A stretch of 64,000 bases of DNA from Mesorhizobium sp. Root554 (GTDB taxonomy: Bacteria; Pseudomonadota; Alphaproteobacteria; Rhizobiales; Rhizobiaceae). A program made the translations under genes and the position numbers. Below are positions 51,108 to 59,940 of this stretch, piece after piece. The notes under the pieces were generated by a model. It had not been told where the DNA came from. It ran no database searches and saw only the letters and a list, made by a program, of their open reading frames with translations. The stretch covers positions 2,436,722-2,500,721 of the forward strand of contig NZ_LMGA01000001.1 of assembly GCF_001427025.1 (NCBI RefSeq), given 5' to 3'. The number at the start of each line of letters is the position of its first letter. Position 1 is the stretch's first letter.

Positions 51108-52178
51108 ATGGCCACAATCGAACTCGACCAGGTCGATAAGCACTACGGCTCCTATCATGCACTGCGCAACATCTCGTTCGAAATAGCCGACGGTGAATTT
51201 CTCGTCCTGGTCGGTCCTTCCGGTTGCGGCAAGTCCACGCTTTTGCGATCGCTCGCCGGCCTCGAGGAGATTACCAGCGGTACGATCAAACTGGGCGGCA
51301 ATCGGGTCGACAATATCGCCGCCAGGGATCGTGACGTGGCGATGGTATTCCAGAACTATGCGCTTTATCCGCACATGACCGTGCGGGAGAACATGGCCTT
51401 CGCGCTCAAGTTGCGCGGCGAGACCCTGACGTCTCGCAACGCCAAGGTCGACAAGGCTGCCGAGATGCTGCGGCTGACGGCCTATCTCGACCGATATCCG
51501 AAGGCGCTCTCCGGCGGCCAGCGGCAGCGCGTCGCGATGGGGCGGGCGATGGTTCGCAGTCCCAAGGCGTTCTTTTTCGACGAGCCGCTGTCGAACCTGG
51601 ACGCGGCGTTGCGCGTCGACATGCGTTCCGAGATCAAAGCTCTCCACCAGCGCCTCGGCGCTACGTCCGTCTATGTCACGCACGACCAGATCGAAGCCAT
51701 GACGATGGCGGACCGCATCGTCGTGCTGCGCGACGGCAAGGTGGAGCAGATCGGTGCGCCACTGGAGCTCTACGACAAACCTGCAAACACCTTTGTCGCC
51801 GGCTTCATCGGATCGCCGGCGATGAACATGCTACCGGCCACCATCGATGTCTCGCTCAAGACAGCACGACTGGCCGACGGATTGGCCCTGCCGCTTCCAT
51901 CAGGAACGCGGGCCAAGAGCGGCCAGGAGGTGATCTACGGGATTCGTCCCGACCAGTGGAGCCTGTCGAAGGGCGATACGGGCGTGCCGGCGATCGTCGA
52001 ATTGATCGAGCCAACCGGGGCCGAAATCCTCGTGGCTGCCCAACTCGCGGGCAAGCGGGTCTTGTGCGCCTTTCGCGAGCGCCACGCAATAAAGCCGGGC
52101 GACCAGATTCGGCTCAAGGTCGATCCGGTCGCGGCTCACGTGTTCGACAGGCAAACCGGCCAACGGATTGCACCCTGA
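51108..52178 (+). CDS. ABC transporter ATP-binding protein (UgpC/MalK type)
   Basis: 356 residues: ATPase domain (~1-235) and a C-terminal MOP/TOBE regulatory domain (~240-350). Walker A GPSGCGKSTLLRSL, Q-loop MVFQNYALYPHMTV, signature [14 protein letters not shown], Walker B FFFDEPLSNLD, H-loop VYVTHDQ. It energises the permeases at 47307-49015, from which it is separated by two dehydrogenase genes and the 68-residue gene. A 67-nt gap precedes it. Confidence 0.95.
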   Translation: MATIELDQVDKHYGSYHALRNISFEIADGEFLVLVGPSGCGKSTLLRSLAGLEEITSGTIKLGGNRVDNIAARDRDVAMVFQNYALYPHMTVRENMAFALKLRGETLTSRNAKVDKAAEMLRLTAYLDRYPKALSGGQRQRVAMGRAMVRSPKAFFFDEPLSNLDAALRVDMRSEIKALHQRLGATSVYVTHDQIEAMTMADRIVVLRDGKVEQIGAPLELYDKPANTFVAGFIGSPAMNMLPATIDVSLKTARLADGLALPLPSGTRAKSGQEVIYGIRPDQWSLSKGDTGVPAIVELIEPTGAEILVAAQLAGKRVLCAFRERHAIKPGDQIRLKVDPVAAHVFDRQTGQRIAP

Positions 52179-52204
52179 GCAACCGGCATCGGAAGGATCA
52201 ACTT

Positions 52205-52933
52205 GTGTCCGACTTTACAGGAAAAACGGTCATCATAACCGGCGCCGGCAAGGGCATCGGCCGCGCTTGCGTCGAACTTCTGACCCATCGTGGAGCAAGA
52301 ATAGTCGCCTTGTCCCGTTCGCAGGGCGACCTGGATGACCTGGCGGCAAAATTCGGCGCAGCCACAATATCTGTCGATCTTGCTGACAATGCAGCAGCAC
52401 GAGCCGCCATGACGAAGGCAGGGTTGGCAGACGCGCTGATCAATTGCGCGGGAACCAACGTGCTCGAAAGCGTTCTAGAGATGACGGAAGAGGGCTATGA
52501 GCAGGTGCTGGGCATCAATTTGCGCGCCGCGCTGATCTGTGCCCAGGAGTTCGCGCGGGCTCGCCTTACAATCGGCGGCGGCGGCGCGATCGTCAATGTG
52601 ACATCGATTGCCGGCCATCGCGGTTTCGTGGATCACGTGGCCTATGCCGCCTCAAAAGCGGGGCTGGAGGGTGCGACACGCGTCATGGCCAAGGAACTCG
52701 GTGCCTACGGGATCCGGGTCAATGCCGTGGCGCCCACGGTTACCATGACCGAGCTTGCCGCCCAGGCATGGTCCGAGCCTTCCAAGCGTGACCCGATGAT
52801 TGTGCGCCACCCGATGGCGCGCTTCGCAGCGGTCGACGATGTCGCGCGGTCGATTTCACTGCTCCTTTCCGAGGATGCGCCGATGATCAATGGGGCGGTC
52901 CTGCCCGTTGACGGTGGCTTCCTTGCTGTCTGA
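52205..52933 (+). CDS. short-chain dehydrogenase (L-xylulose/carbonyl reductase-like)
   Basis: 242-residue classical SDR starting GTG 52205. Cofactor motif TGAGKGIGRA, then ALSRSQGDLDDLAAKFG with an Arg after the second strand that suggests NADP preference; NCAGTNVL; Ser in TSIAGHRG; Tyr-Lys in AYAASKAGLEG. Layout resembles L-xylulose/carbonyl reductases that reduce ketopentoses. Lies 26 nt after the ATPase gene in the same operon. Confidence 0.82.
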   Translation: MSDFTGKTVIITGAGKGIGRACVELLTHRGARIVALSRSQGDLDDLAAKFGAATISVDLADNAAARAAMTKAGLADALINCAGTNVLESVLEMTEEGYEQVLGINLRAALICAQEFARARLTIGGGGAIVNVTSIAGHRGFVDHVAYAASKAGLEGATRVMAKELGAYGIRVNAVAPTVTMTELAAQAWSEPSKRDPMIVRHPMARFAAVDDVARSISLLLSEDAPMINGAVLPVDGGFLAV

Positions 52934-52958
52934 AGAAATCAAAAGGCGAGACAAGACG

Positions 52959-53687
52959 ATGACCAAACCACTTGAAGGAAAGATCGCCGCGGTAACCGGC
53001 GCAGCGTCCGGCATCGGGCTGGCGACGACCCGGGCCCTGGTCGACGCCGGTGCGAAGGTTGTCATGGTGGACTACAACAGCGATGCGCTGGACAAGCTTT
53101 CCGCCGAGATCGGACCCGCTGTAGTCACACAGGTCACCGATCTTCTCGACGCCGCAAGTTGTGCTGCCATGGTCCCGGAAATTCTGGCGAAGGTCGATCA
53201 CATCGACATCTTTCACTGCAATGCCGGGTCCTACATCGGCGGCGATCTTGTCGACACCGATACGGCGACAATCGACCGGATGCTCAATCTCAATGTGAAT
53301 GCCGTCATGAAGAATGTCCGCGACATTGTTCCCCATATGATCGAGCGTGGGACCGGGGACATTTTGGTCACATGTTCGGTCGCCGGCCACGCTCCAATCC
53401 ATTGGGAGCCGGTTTATTCAAGCTCCAAATGGGCGATCACCAGCTTCGTCCAGATCATGCGCCGGCAGCTGAACAAACATGGCATCAGGGTCAGCCAGGT
53501 CTCCCCCGGCCCGGTCGTATCCGCGCTTCTGGCCGACTGGCCTGCCGAAAACCTCGCCAAGGCAAAAGCCAATGGCAGCCTGATCGATCCTTCAGAGGTC
53601 TCCGACGCCATCATCTTCATGCTGACCCGCCCGCGAAACGTCACGATCCGGGACATGGTCGTTCTGCCGACAAACTTCGACGTGTAG
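52959..53687 (+). CDS. rbtD: ribitol 2-dehydrogenase-like SDR
   Basis: 242-residue SDR strongly resembling Klebsiella ribitol dehydrogenase across the protein: TGAASGIG cofactor motif, MVDYNS with Asp for NAD, IDIFHCNAGSYIGGDL, catalytic SVAGHAPIHWEPVYSSSKWA, SPGPVVSALLADWP, the ending RNVTIRDMVVLPTNFDV. It oxidises ribitol to D-ribulose. No ribulokinase or xylulokinase gene lies in the operon. Start at ATG 52959, 25 nt after the preceding gene; last gene of the operon. Confidence 0.85.
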   Translation: MTKPLEGKIAAVTGAASGIGLATTRALVDAGAKVVMVDYNSDALDKLSAEIGPAVVTQVTDLLDAASCAAMVPEILAKVDHIDIFHCNAGSYIGGDLVDTDTATIDRMLNLNVNAVMKNVRDIVPHMIERGTGDILVTCSVAGHAPIHWEPVYSSSKWAITSFVQIMRRQLNKHGIRVSQVSPGPVVSALLADWPAENLAKAKANGSLIDPSEVSDAIIFMLTRPRNVTIRDMVVLPTNFDV

Positions 53688-54018
53688 GTATGATGGCCGC
53701 CCCAACGCGGACGTTCTACTTTCCATCCTGACAGGACCTCCCGCCCGGCTGGTAGCAAAGGGATACACGCCGGCAGAGTTGGGGGCCGGGAACGGACTGT
53801 CCGCTACATCGGCGCAGACAGCGACGAAAACCGCGTCCATCGACCGCACCGAGGCAGCTATCCTCGCCCGACTTTCACCTCCATGGGCTCCCGGGCGTTG
53901 GTCGAGAACTGGAACGACGTTGCCGGACCGATTTCACCCCGTCCGGTTGTGGCCGTGATTCGCAACACGCTGCCGTTCCACACCCGCCCATTCTGACCTG
54001 CATCAATAGTTGCAAGGG
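53688..54018. other. 331-bp gap between the rbtD-like gene and selO
   Basis: No known gene or terminator recognised. The minus strand has an open frame from about 54045 down to a stop at 53858-53860 with fairly protein-like composition (for example NGRVWNGSVLRITATTG), but it shares its start region with the selO 3' end and has no clear start. It could be a remnant of unknown identity. Confidence 0.35.
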
Positions 54019-55494
54019 TTACGTTCCGCAAAATGTCTGCAGCACGCGCTCTTCGTGAGCGGGCGGCTGCGCGTATTCCTCCACCTCGGGCTGCTCGTCG
54101 AACGGCCGGGCCAAGACGGTGAGCAAGCTCCGGAACGGACCAAAATTGCCCTCGGACGCACCAGCGATGGCCGCTTCGACGCGGTGATTGCGCGCTATAA
54201 ATTTTGGGTTGACGGCGCGCATCCGTACGGCGCGGTCAGCTGCTTTTTCCGGGCCGTGTGCCAGCCGTTGGCGCCAGCGCGTCGCCCAGTCGTCAAAGGC
54301 GGTGGGGTCGATGAAGTGGTTGCGTACTGGCCCGGGACCATCTGTCTCATGGGCGAGATCGCGAAATGTAAGGGTGAAATCGGCACCGTTGTGCGCCATC
54401 AGTTCGAGCAGTTCGGCGGCAAGGTCAAGGTCGCCCGGCTCTTCGGAAAACAGTCCGATCTTGTGCCGGACGCCTTCATGAAACGCTGCCTCGTAGCGCG
54501 CCTGGAAGGATCCGATCGCGGCTTTGGCGTTCTCGAAGCCCTCGTCGCCTCCACTTGCGCCATGGCTCAGGATCGGCAGCAGCGCTTCGGCCAGCCGTGC
54601 CAGGTTCCAAACTGTGATGCGGGGCTGGTTGACATAGGCGTAGCGGCCCTGGCGGTCGATGGAACTGAAAACGGTGGCCGGATGATAGGCATCCATGAAC
54701 GCGCATGGACCATAATCGATCGTCTCCCCGGAAATCGCCACGTTATCGGTGTTGAGGACGCCATGGATGAAGCCGACCAACATCCACTGTGCGACGAGCT
54801 TCGCCTGTGCCGCGACCACGGCGTCGAGGAGACCGACATAGGGATTCGGTGTATCCGCCAGATGCGGGTAGTGCCGCACGATTGCATAGTCGGCCAATGC
54901 CCTGAGGCCGGCGATGTCGTCCCGCGCGGCAAGGAACTGAAACGTGCCGATGCGGATATGGCTGGCTGCGACGCGTCCTATGAGCGCGCCCGGTAGCTTG
55001 GTTTCGCGATAGACCTCATCACCAGTGGCGATCAGCGACAGCGTTCGCGTGGTGGGAATCCCGAGTGAGTACATCGCCTCGCTGACGATGTACTCGCGCA
55101 TCATCGGGCCAAGCGCTGCGCGTCCGTCCCCATTGCGTGAAAATCGGGTTGGACCGGACCCCTTCAACTGAAGGTCGCGCAGGCGGCCGTTTGTATCGAG
55201 CAATTCTCCCACCAGGAGGGCGCGACCGTCTCCAAGCTGCGGCACGAAATTGCCGAATTGGTGGCCTGCATAAGCCTGCGCGATCGGACGTACGCCAGCG
55301 GGAAAGCGATTGCCTGCCAGCAGTTCGATGCCGTCGGAAGTGCGTAGCCAGTCCGCGTCGAGACCGAGTTCGGCCGCGAGCTTTTCGTTCAACTCAAGGA
55401 GGCGGGGCGCTGACACCGGAGAGGGGTCCGTGTGCGCATAAAGCCGCTCCGGGAGGTCAGAGGCATAACTGTGCTGGAACCGGGCGCTGCGCAT
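54019..55494 (-). CDS. selO: SelO family protein AMPylase (YdiU/UPF0061)
   Basis: 491 residues. SelO is an inverted pseudokinase that transfers AMP to Ser/Thr/Tyr of target proteins during oxidative stress. Visible features: LAGNRFPAGVRPIAQAYAGH, the GDGRALLVGE loop, KGSGPTRFSRNGDGRAAL, the active-site region NTDNVAISGETIDYGP with Asn and Asp, and a C-terminal conserved Cys in QTFCGT (selenocysteine in animals). The ATG at 55494 (MRSARFQHSYASDLPERL) matches family starts; the frame is open 98 codons more. Confidence 0.94.
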   Translation of the reverse strand: MRSARFQHSYASDLPERLYAHTDPSPVSAPRLLELNEKLAAELGLDADWLRTSDGIELLAGNRFPAGVRPIAQAYAGHQFGNFVPQLGDGRALLVGELLDTNGRLRDLQLKGSGPTRFSRNGDGRAALGPMMREYIVSEAMYSLGIPTTRTLSLIATGDEVYRETKLPGALIGRVAASHIRIGTFQFLAARDDIAGLRALADYAIVRHYPHLADTPNPYVGLLDAVVAAQAKLVAQWMLVGFIHGVLNTDNVAISGETIDYGPCAFMDAYHPATVFSSIDRQGRYAYVNQPRITVWNLARLAEALLPILSHGASGGDEGFENAKAAIGSFQARYEAAFHEGVRHKIGLFSEEPGDLDLAAELLELMAHNGADFTLTFRDLAHETDGPGPVRNHFIDPTAFDDWATRWRQRLAHGPEKAADRAVRMRAVNPKFIARNHRVEAAIAGASEGNFGPFRSLLTVLARPFDEQPEVEEYAQPPAHEERVLQTFCGT

Positions 55495-56083
55495 GACATC
55501 CTGGGGCTGGTTCGCGATACCACCTACATAGGCATGCCGCAGGCCGGTGGCCAGCAACTCCTGTGAAGGTCCAGCGGCTGGGCGATCCTTTGACCGAAAT
55601 GCCCTGATCGCGTGCGATAGCCGGGCGAAGCAGGAGATCAGGCGCGTTAGGCGTCGGCCTTCTGGATAGCGGAGAGCTTCCACTCGCCCCCGTTCTTCCG
55701 CACGAAGGTCCAAAGCTCTACTGTCCCGGTCGGCTCTATACACGACTTCAGGGAAAATTGGCCGCCACCGGCCACCTGCTTTCAACAAGCTGACAGCTTC
55801 ATCGACAGCCCATCGTCATGGCCGGCATCCGCAATAGCCATGCAGCCCCTCCCCGCCAGAAGGAAGCGATCCTGCCCGAGGACCTCCTGGAAATTTCATA
55901 GTAGATCGACACCTCTCAAGGCATTCCAGTGGTGTTTGATTGTTGCCTGCTAGACCCTAGTTCCAACTTGGCTACCGTAAGGTGTCCCTACGTTCTTCCG
56001 CTGTCGCGTCATCGATCCGACAGAGGAGCTCCGCTCCTTCGAAAAGAAGCAAGGCACAAACTATTGAAAGGAAATGAAAATCT
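55495..56083. other. 589-bp gap upstream of selO up to the tRNA
   Basis: It contains a short Tim44-like coding remnant (55647-55781) and otherwise no recognised gene. An open frame continuous with selO covers 55495-55788 but does not resemble SelO. The part next to the tRNA (55900-56083) shows no features. Confidence 0.5.
55647..55781 (-). pseudogene. C-terminal remnant of a Tim44-domain-like gene
   Basis: In a frame different from selO, 44 codons read through IEPTGTVELWTFVRKNGGEW and KLSAIQKADA to a TAA stop at 55647-55649. The E-x-W-T-F-V-R-x-x-G-x-x-W-K-L-S-A-I-Q pattern is what the last strands of bacterial Tim44/TimA domains look like. A TGA at 55782-55784 blocks it immediately upstream and no N-terminal part is found, so only the 3' end survives. 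Assignment by motif memory, not by search. Confidence 0.5.
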
Positions 56084-56160
56084 TGGTGATCCCGGCAGGA
56101 ATCGAACCTGCGACCTACAGATTAGGAATCTGCCGCTCTATCCTACTGAGCTACGGGACC
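56084..56160 (-). tRNA. tRNA-Arg(CCU)
   Basis: 77 nt including encoded CCA. On the minus strand: acceptor GGTCCCG pairs with CGGGATC (one G-T); D-stem GCTC/GAGC; anticodon stem GCAGA/TCTGT with loop TTCCTAA, anticodon CCT; T-stem GCAGG/CCTGC with loop TTCGATT. All four stems close, so it is functional. It reads AGG codons. tRNA-Arg(CCU) genes are common integration targets, and the 3' half recurs at 37271-37322. Confidence 0.97.
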
Positions 56161-56255
56161 ACGCGGCGCACACATAGCCGCTTCTTGATGCTTCGCCAAG
56201 ACCGGCTGCCCCAGACTGTGTGCCCTGACCGACGCGCTGGTAGACCGGTCGGCCC

Positions 56256-57419
56256 TCAGGCGGCCAGCGCCGTCTCGGCCAGCTTGACCCAGTAACTGAC
56301 GCCATGCGGGATCGCCTCGTCGTTGAAGTCGTAGGCGGGGTGATGCAGCCCGGCCGACGGACCGTTGCCGACGAAGATGAAGGCGCCCGGCCGCGCTTCC
56401 AGCATGTAGGAAAAATCCTCGCCGCCCATCAGCGGCTGGATTTCGCGGTGCACCTGCGCATCGCCCGCGACCGTCGCCGCGATGTCGCCGGCGAAGACCG
56501 TCTCTTCCGGGTGGTTGAAGGTGACGGGATAGTTGTCATTGTATTGCACGTCGATCGTCGCGCCGAAGGCAGCGGCGATGCCGGCGCAGATGTCACGCAT
56601 CCGCTGCTGCGCCGTCTTGGCGATCTCCTTCTTCAAGGTCCGCACCGTGCCGGCGATCTCGGCCGTCTCGGGAATGACGTTGTAGGCGTCGCCGGCATGG
56701 AACTTCGTCACCGACACGACGACGGACTCGATGGGATCGACCGTGCGGGACGCGATCGTCTGCAATGCGCCGACCAACTGGCTGGCGGCGACGATCGGGT
56801 CAATCGTGCCGTTCGGCATGGCGGCATGGCCGCCCCGCCCCCTGACCGTGATCGTGAACTCGGCCGTCGCAGCCATCACCGCGCCCGGGCGGATCGCGAA
56901 CTGGCCGACCGGCAGGCCGGGCATGTTGTGCATGCCGAACACCTTCTGGATCACGAACCGGTCCATCAGGCCGTCCTTGACCATTTCATTGCCGCCGCCG
57001 CCGCCTTCTTCGGCCGGCTGGAAGATCACCGCCACCGCGCCGGAGAAATTGCGGGTCTCGGCGAGATACTTGGCGGCTCCAAGCAGCATCGCGACATGGC
57101 CGTCATGGCCGCAGGCGTGCATCTTGCCCGGAACGGTCGAGGCATAGGGCTTTCCGGTAATCTCGTTGATCGGCAGCGCATCCATGTCGGCGCGCAGGCC
57201 AACGGTCGCCCCATCGCCGCGCCGGCCCCTGATGAGCCCGACGACGCCGGTCTTGCCGAGGCCCGTAACCACATCGTCGCAGCCGAACGCCTTCAGCTTC
57301 TCCTCAACGAAGGCAGCCGTCTCGAAAACATCGAAGCCCAGCTCGGGCGACTGGTGCAGATGACGCCGCCATCCTGCGATTTCTTCCTGCATTTCGGCGG
57401 CGCGGTTCAGGACAGGCAT
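56256..57419 (-). CDS. M20 family amidohydrolase (hippurate hydrolase-like)
   Basis: 387 residues, metal-dependent amidohydrolase/peptidase. The catalytic region MHACGHDGHVAMLLGAAKYL has the paired histidines of M20D enzymes; PAEEGGGGGNEMVKDGLM supplies the Glu pair; FGMHNMPGLPVGQF and MGGEDFSYMLEARPGAFIFV are family marks. Likely removes an acyl or benzoyl group from an N-acyl amino acid; the substrate is not determined. Sits 96 nt beyond the tRNA, outside the presumed island. Confidence 0.92.
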   Translation of the reverse strand: MPVLNRAAEMQEEIAGWRRHLHQSPELGFDVFETAAFVEEKLKAFGCDDVVTGLGKTGVVGLIRGRRGDGATVGLRADMDALPINEITGKPYASTVPGKMHACGHDGHVAMLLGAAKYLAETRNFSGAVAVIFQPAEEGGGGGNEMVKDGLMDRFVIQKVFGMHNMPGLPVGQFAIRPGAVMAATAEFTITVRGRGGHAAMPNGTIDPIVAASQLVGALQTIASRTVDPIESVVVSVTKFHAGDAYNVIPETAEIAGTVRTLKKEIAKTAQQRMRDICAGIAAAFGATIDVQYNDNYPVTFNHPEETVFAGDIAATVAGDAQVHREIQPLMGGEDFSYMLEARPGAFIFVGNGPSAGLHHPAYDFNDEAIPHGVSYWVKLAETALAA

Positions 57420-57607
57420 CTCTACACTCGCTGTTCGGCAGGCCGTTCGGCCCGCAACATCTCAATCGTGATCACCCGGCACTTTGCCATGTTGACGTCA
57501 CATAGGCTAAATAGCACCGGTATGACGGCCAGGAGGACGCCAACGATGATCCGTGGCCAAATCTTACGGAGCCCAGGGTAACTACGGCAAGAGCGATTTC
57601 GGATTTC

Positions 57608-58792
57608 ATGATGAACTACAGGCGTTCCTTCAAGTCCATGGCTGCCGCCATAGCGGTGTTTTTGGCCGTGGCCGGTCCGGCGCTGGCCAATCCGTCTATC
57701 CTCTTCGACCTCAAGAGCGGGCAGGTCATTTCGCACACCGACGCCTTCAAGCGCTGGTATCCGGCGTCGCTGTCGAAGCTGATGACCGCCTATGTCACCT
57801 TCCGCGCCATCGAAAGCGGCGAGGTGAAAGTTGATTCGCCCATCAAGATGACCAAACACGCCGCCGCCGAGCCGCCATCCAAGATGGGGCTAAAGCCGGG
57901 AACCGTCCTGCGCCTCGACACTGCCCTGAAGATCATGCTGGTCAAATCGGCGAACGACATCGCCATGGCCATCGCCGAGAACCTCGGCGGTTCGCAGCCG
58001 GCATTTGCAGCGCGCATGAATGCCGAAGCGAAACGGCTGGGTATGGACGGCACGCATTTCGTCAATCCCAACGGGCTGTTCTCGCCCGAGCAGTACACCA
58101 CCGCGCGCGACCTCGCGCTTTTGGTCACGGCGCTGCGCCGGGATTTCCCGCAGTACAACCCCTGGTTCTCGATCGAAGGCCTCGCCTTCGGCAAGAAGAC
58201 GATCCCGAACTACAATCTTCTGGTCGGCCGCTATCCGGGCGCCGACGGCATGAAGACAGGCTTTGTCTGTTCCTCCGGCTTCAACCAGATCGGTTCGGCC
58301 ACCCGCAATGGTCGCACGCTGGTGGCGGTGATCCTCGGCGAGCAATCGGCGGTCAGCCGCGCCGAAGCCGCCGCACGCATGCTGGATGTCGGCTTCGCCG
58401 TTCCAACCTCGGGCACCACCACGGTGGCCACGCTGCAGACCTATGGCGACACGACATCGGTCAACGATATGCGGTCCGAGATTTGTGAAAAGAAGCCGGT
58501 CGAGGAACAGTCGGAGGCTGTCGCAATGGGCGACAAGGACGCGCCGAAATCGCCATATCAGCAGAAGCTGCAGCATCCGACGCTGGTGGCTGTTGCCATC
58601 GGGGGCGCGACCGGGCCGGTGCCCAAGGCAATGCTCGACCAGGCCGGCAATGAATACGCCGACGTGCCGCTTCCGATCTGGCGGCCCGACCTGCCGCCGC
58701 CGCCCGGCGCCGAGCCTGTTATTCCGGGCGTGACCGCCGCCGCGCGTGGCGAACAGGCCGACGCCAAACCGGCGCTGCGCGGACTGTACTAG
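57608..58792 (+). CDS. D-alanyl-D-alanine carboxypeptidase (penicillin-binding protein 5-like)
   Basis: 394 residues. Signal peptide (MMNYRRSFKSMAAAIAVFLA, cleavage after ALA). Active-site triads: SxxK in WYPASLSKLMTAY (Ser ~58), SxN in VKSANDIAMAIAE, KTG in ADGMKTGFVCSSG. It trims the terminal D-Ala of peptidoglycan stem peptides. The C-terminal ~110 residues, Pro-rich, lack the usual amphipathic anchor of PBP5. The CobW-family gene begins 3 nt after the stop. Confidence 0.93.
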   Translation: MMNYRRSFKSMAAAIAVFLAVAGPALANPSILFDLKSGQVISHTDAFKRWYPASLSKLMTAYVTFRAIESGEVKVDSPIKMTKHAAAEPPSKMGLKPGTVLRLDTALKIMLVKSANDIAMAIAENLGGSQPAFAARMNAEAKRLGMDGTHFVNPNGLFSPEQYTTARDLALLVTALRRDFPQYNPWFSIEGLAFGKKTIPNYNLLVGRYPGADGMKTGFVCSSGFNQIGSATRNGRTLVAVILGEQSAVSRAEAAARMLDVGFAVPTSGTTTVATLQTYGDTTSVNDMRSEICEKKPVEEQSEAVAMGDKDAPKSPYQQKLQHPTLVAVAIGGATGPVPKAMLDQAGNEYADVPLPIWRPDLPPPPGAEPVIPGVTAAARGEQADAKPALRGLY

Positions 58793-58795
58793 CCC

Positions 58796-59902
58796 GTGGC
58801 CCCGTTTCCGATCCCTGTATCGGTGCTGACCGGCTTTCTTGGCGCCGGCAAGACGACGCTGCTCAACCGTCTTCTGAAAGACCCGGCGCTTTCCGATACC
58901 GCCGTCATCATCAACGAATATGGCGACGTCGCCATCGACCATCTCCTGGTCGAGCAGGCGTCGGACGGCATCATCCAGCTTTCCGACGGCTGCCTTTGCT
59001 GCACGGTGCGGGGCGAACTGGTCGATACGCTGGCCGACCTCGTCGATCGGCTCCAGACGGGCCGCATCGCCAAGCTCTCCCGCATCGTCATCGAAACCAC
59101 CGGCCTGGCGGACCCGGCGCCGGTGCTGCAGTCGATCATGGCCCATCCGGCGCTGGTGCAGGCCCTCCGGCTTGACGGCGTCATCACCCTGGTCGACGCC
59201 GTCAACGGCGAGGCGACGCTGGATTCCCATATCGAAGCGGTCAAGCAGGTTGCCGTGGCCGACCGGCTCGTCCTTACCAAGACGGATATGGAACCCGATC
59301 CGAACGCGCTGGAAGCCCTGAAATCCAGGCTGTCGCAGTTGAACCCAGGCGCCAATGTCATCGGCGCGGACGAAGCCAATGCCGTTTCACTGCTGGATTG
59401 CGGCCTTTACAACCCGGCGACCAAGAGCGCCGATGTGCGGCGCTGGCTTGGCGAAGCCGCCGATCATGATCATGACCACGACCATGCTCACGACGGGCAC
59501 GACCATGGTTCGCACGCGCACGACCACCCGCACGATTCGCGGATACAAACGCACTCGCTGGTTCATGACGGGCCGGTGCCGTTCTCCGCCATCGGCATGT
59601 TCCTCGACCTGCTGCGCTCGACGCAAGGCGACAGGCTGCTGCGCATGAAGGGCGTCATCGAGCTTGCCGACGATTCGTCGCGGCCGCTGGTCATCCATGG
59701 CGTTCAGAAAACCCTGCACCCGCCGGCCAGGCTGCCGCAATGGCCGGACGCCCGGCGCGGCACACGGCTTGTCCTCATCACGCTGGATATGCCGCCCGAC
59801 TACGTTCAGCGCCTGTTCGCGGCATTGACCAACCAGCCCGCCGTGGATACGCCCGACCGGGCCGCCTTGCTGGACAATCCACTTGCGATCGCGGGGCGGT
59901 GA
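58796..59902 (+). CDS. CobW/COG0523 family GTPase with His-rich loop
   Basis: 368 residues starting at GTG 58796. G1 P-loop TGFLGAGKTTLLNRLL, the metal motif CLCC in DGCLCCTVRGEL, TTGLADPAPVLQS, and NKxD-type TKTD in LVLTKTDMEPD. Between the two domains, residues ~220-250, is a His/Asp-rich stretch (HDHDHDHAHDGHDHGSHAHD). COG0523 proteins insert Zn2+ or Co2+ into target enzymes; the target here is unknown. Its placement right after a carboxypeptidase gene may be coincidental. Confidence 0.92.
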   Translation: MAPFPIPVSVLTGFLGAGKTTLLNRLLKDPALSDTAVIINEYGDVAIDHLLVEQASDGIIQLSDGCLCCTVRGELVDTLADLVDRLQTGRIAKLSRIVIETTGLADPAPVLQSIMAHPALVQALRLDGVITLVDAVNGEATLDSHIEAVKQVAVADRLVLTKTDMEPDPNALEALKSRLSQLNPGANVIGADEANAVSLLDCGLYNPATKSADVRRWLGEAADHDHDHDHAHDGHDHGSHAHDHPHDSRIQTHSLVHDGPVPFSAIGMFLDLLRSTQGDRLLRMKGVIELADDSSRPLVIHGVQKTLHPPARLPQWPDARRGTRLVLITLDMPPDYVQRLFAALTNQPAVDTPDRAALLDNPLAIAGR

Positions 59903-59940
59903 GCCGTTCACCCTCCCCTTTGGGAAGATTCGAGCCGCAT

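Noticed and set aside
54010..54996. 328-codon plus-strand open frame
   Set aside because: Shadow of selO; no domain features.
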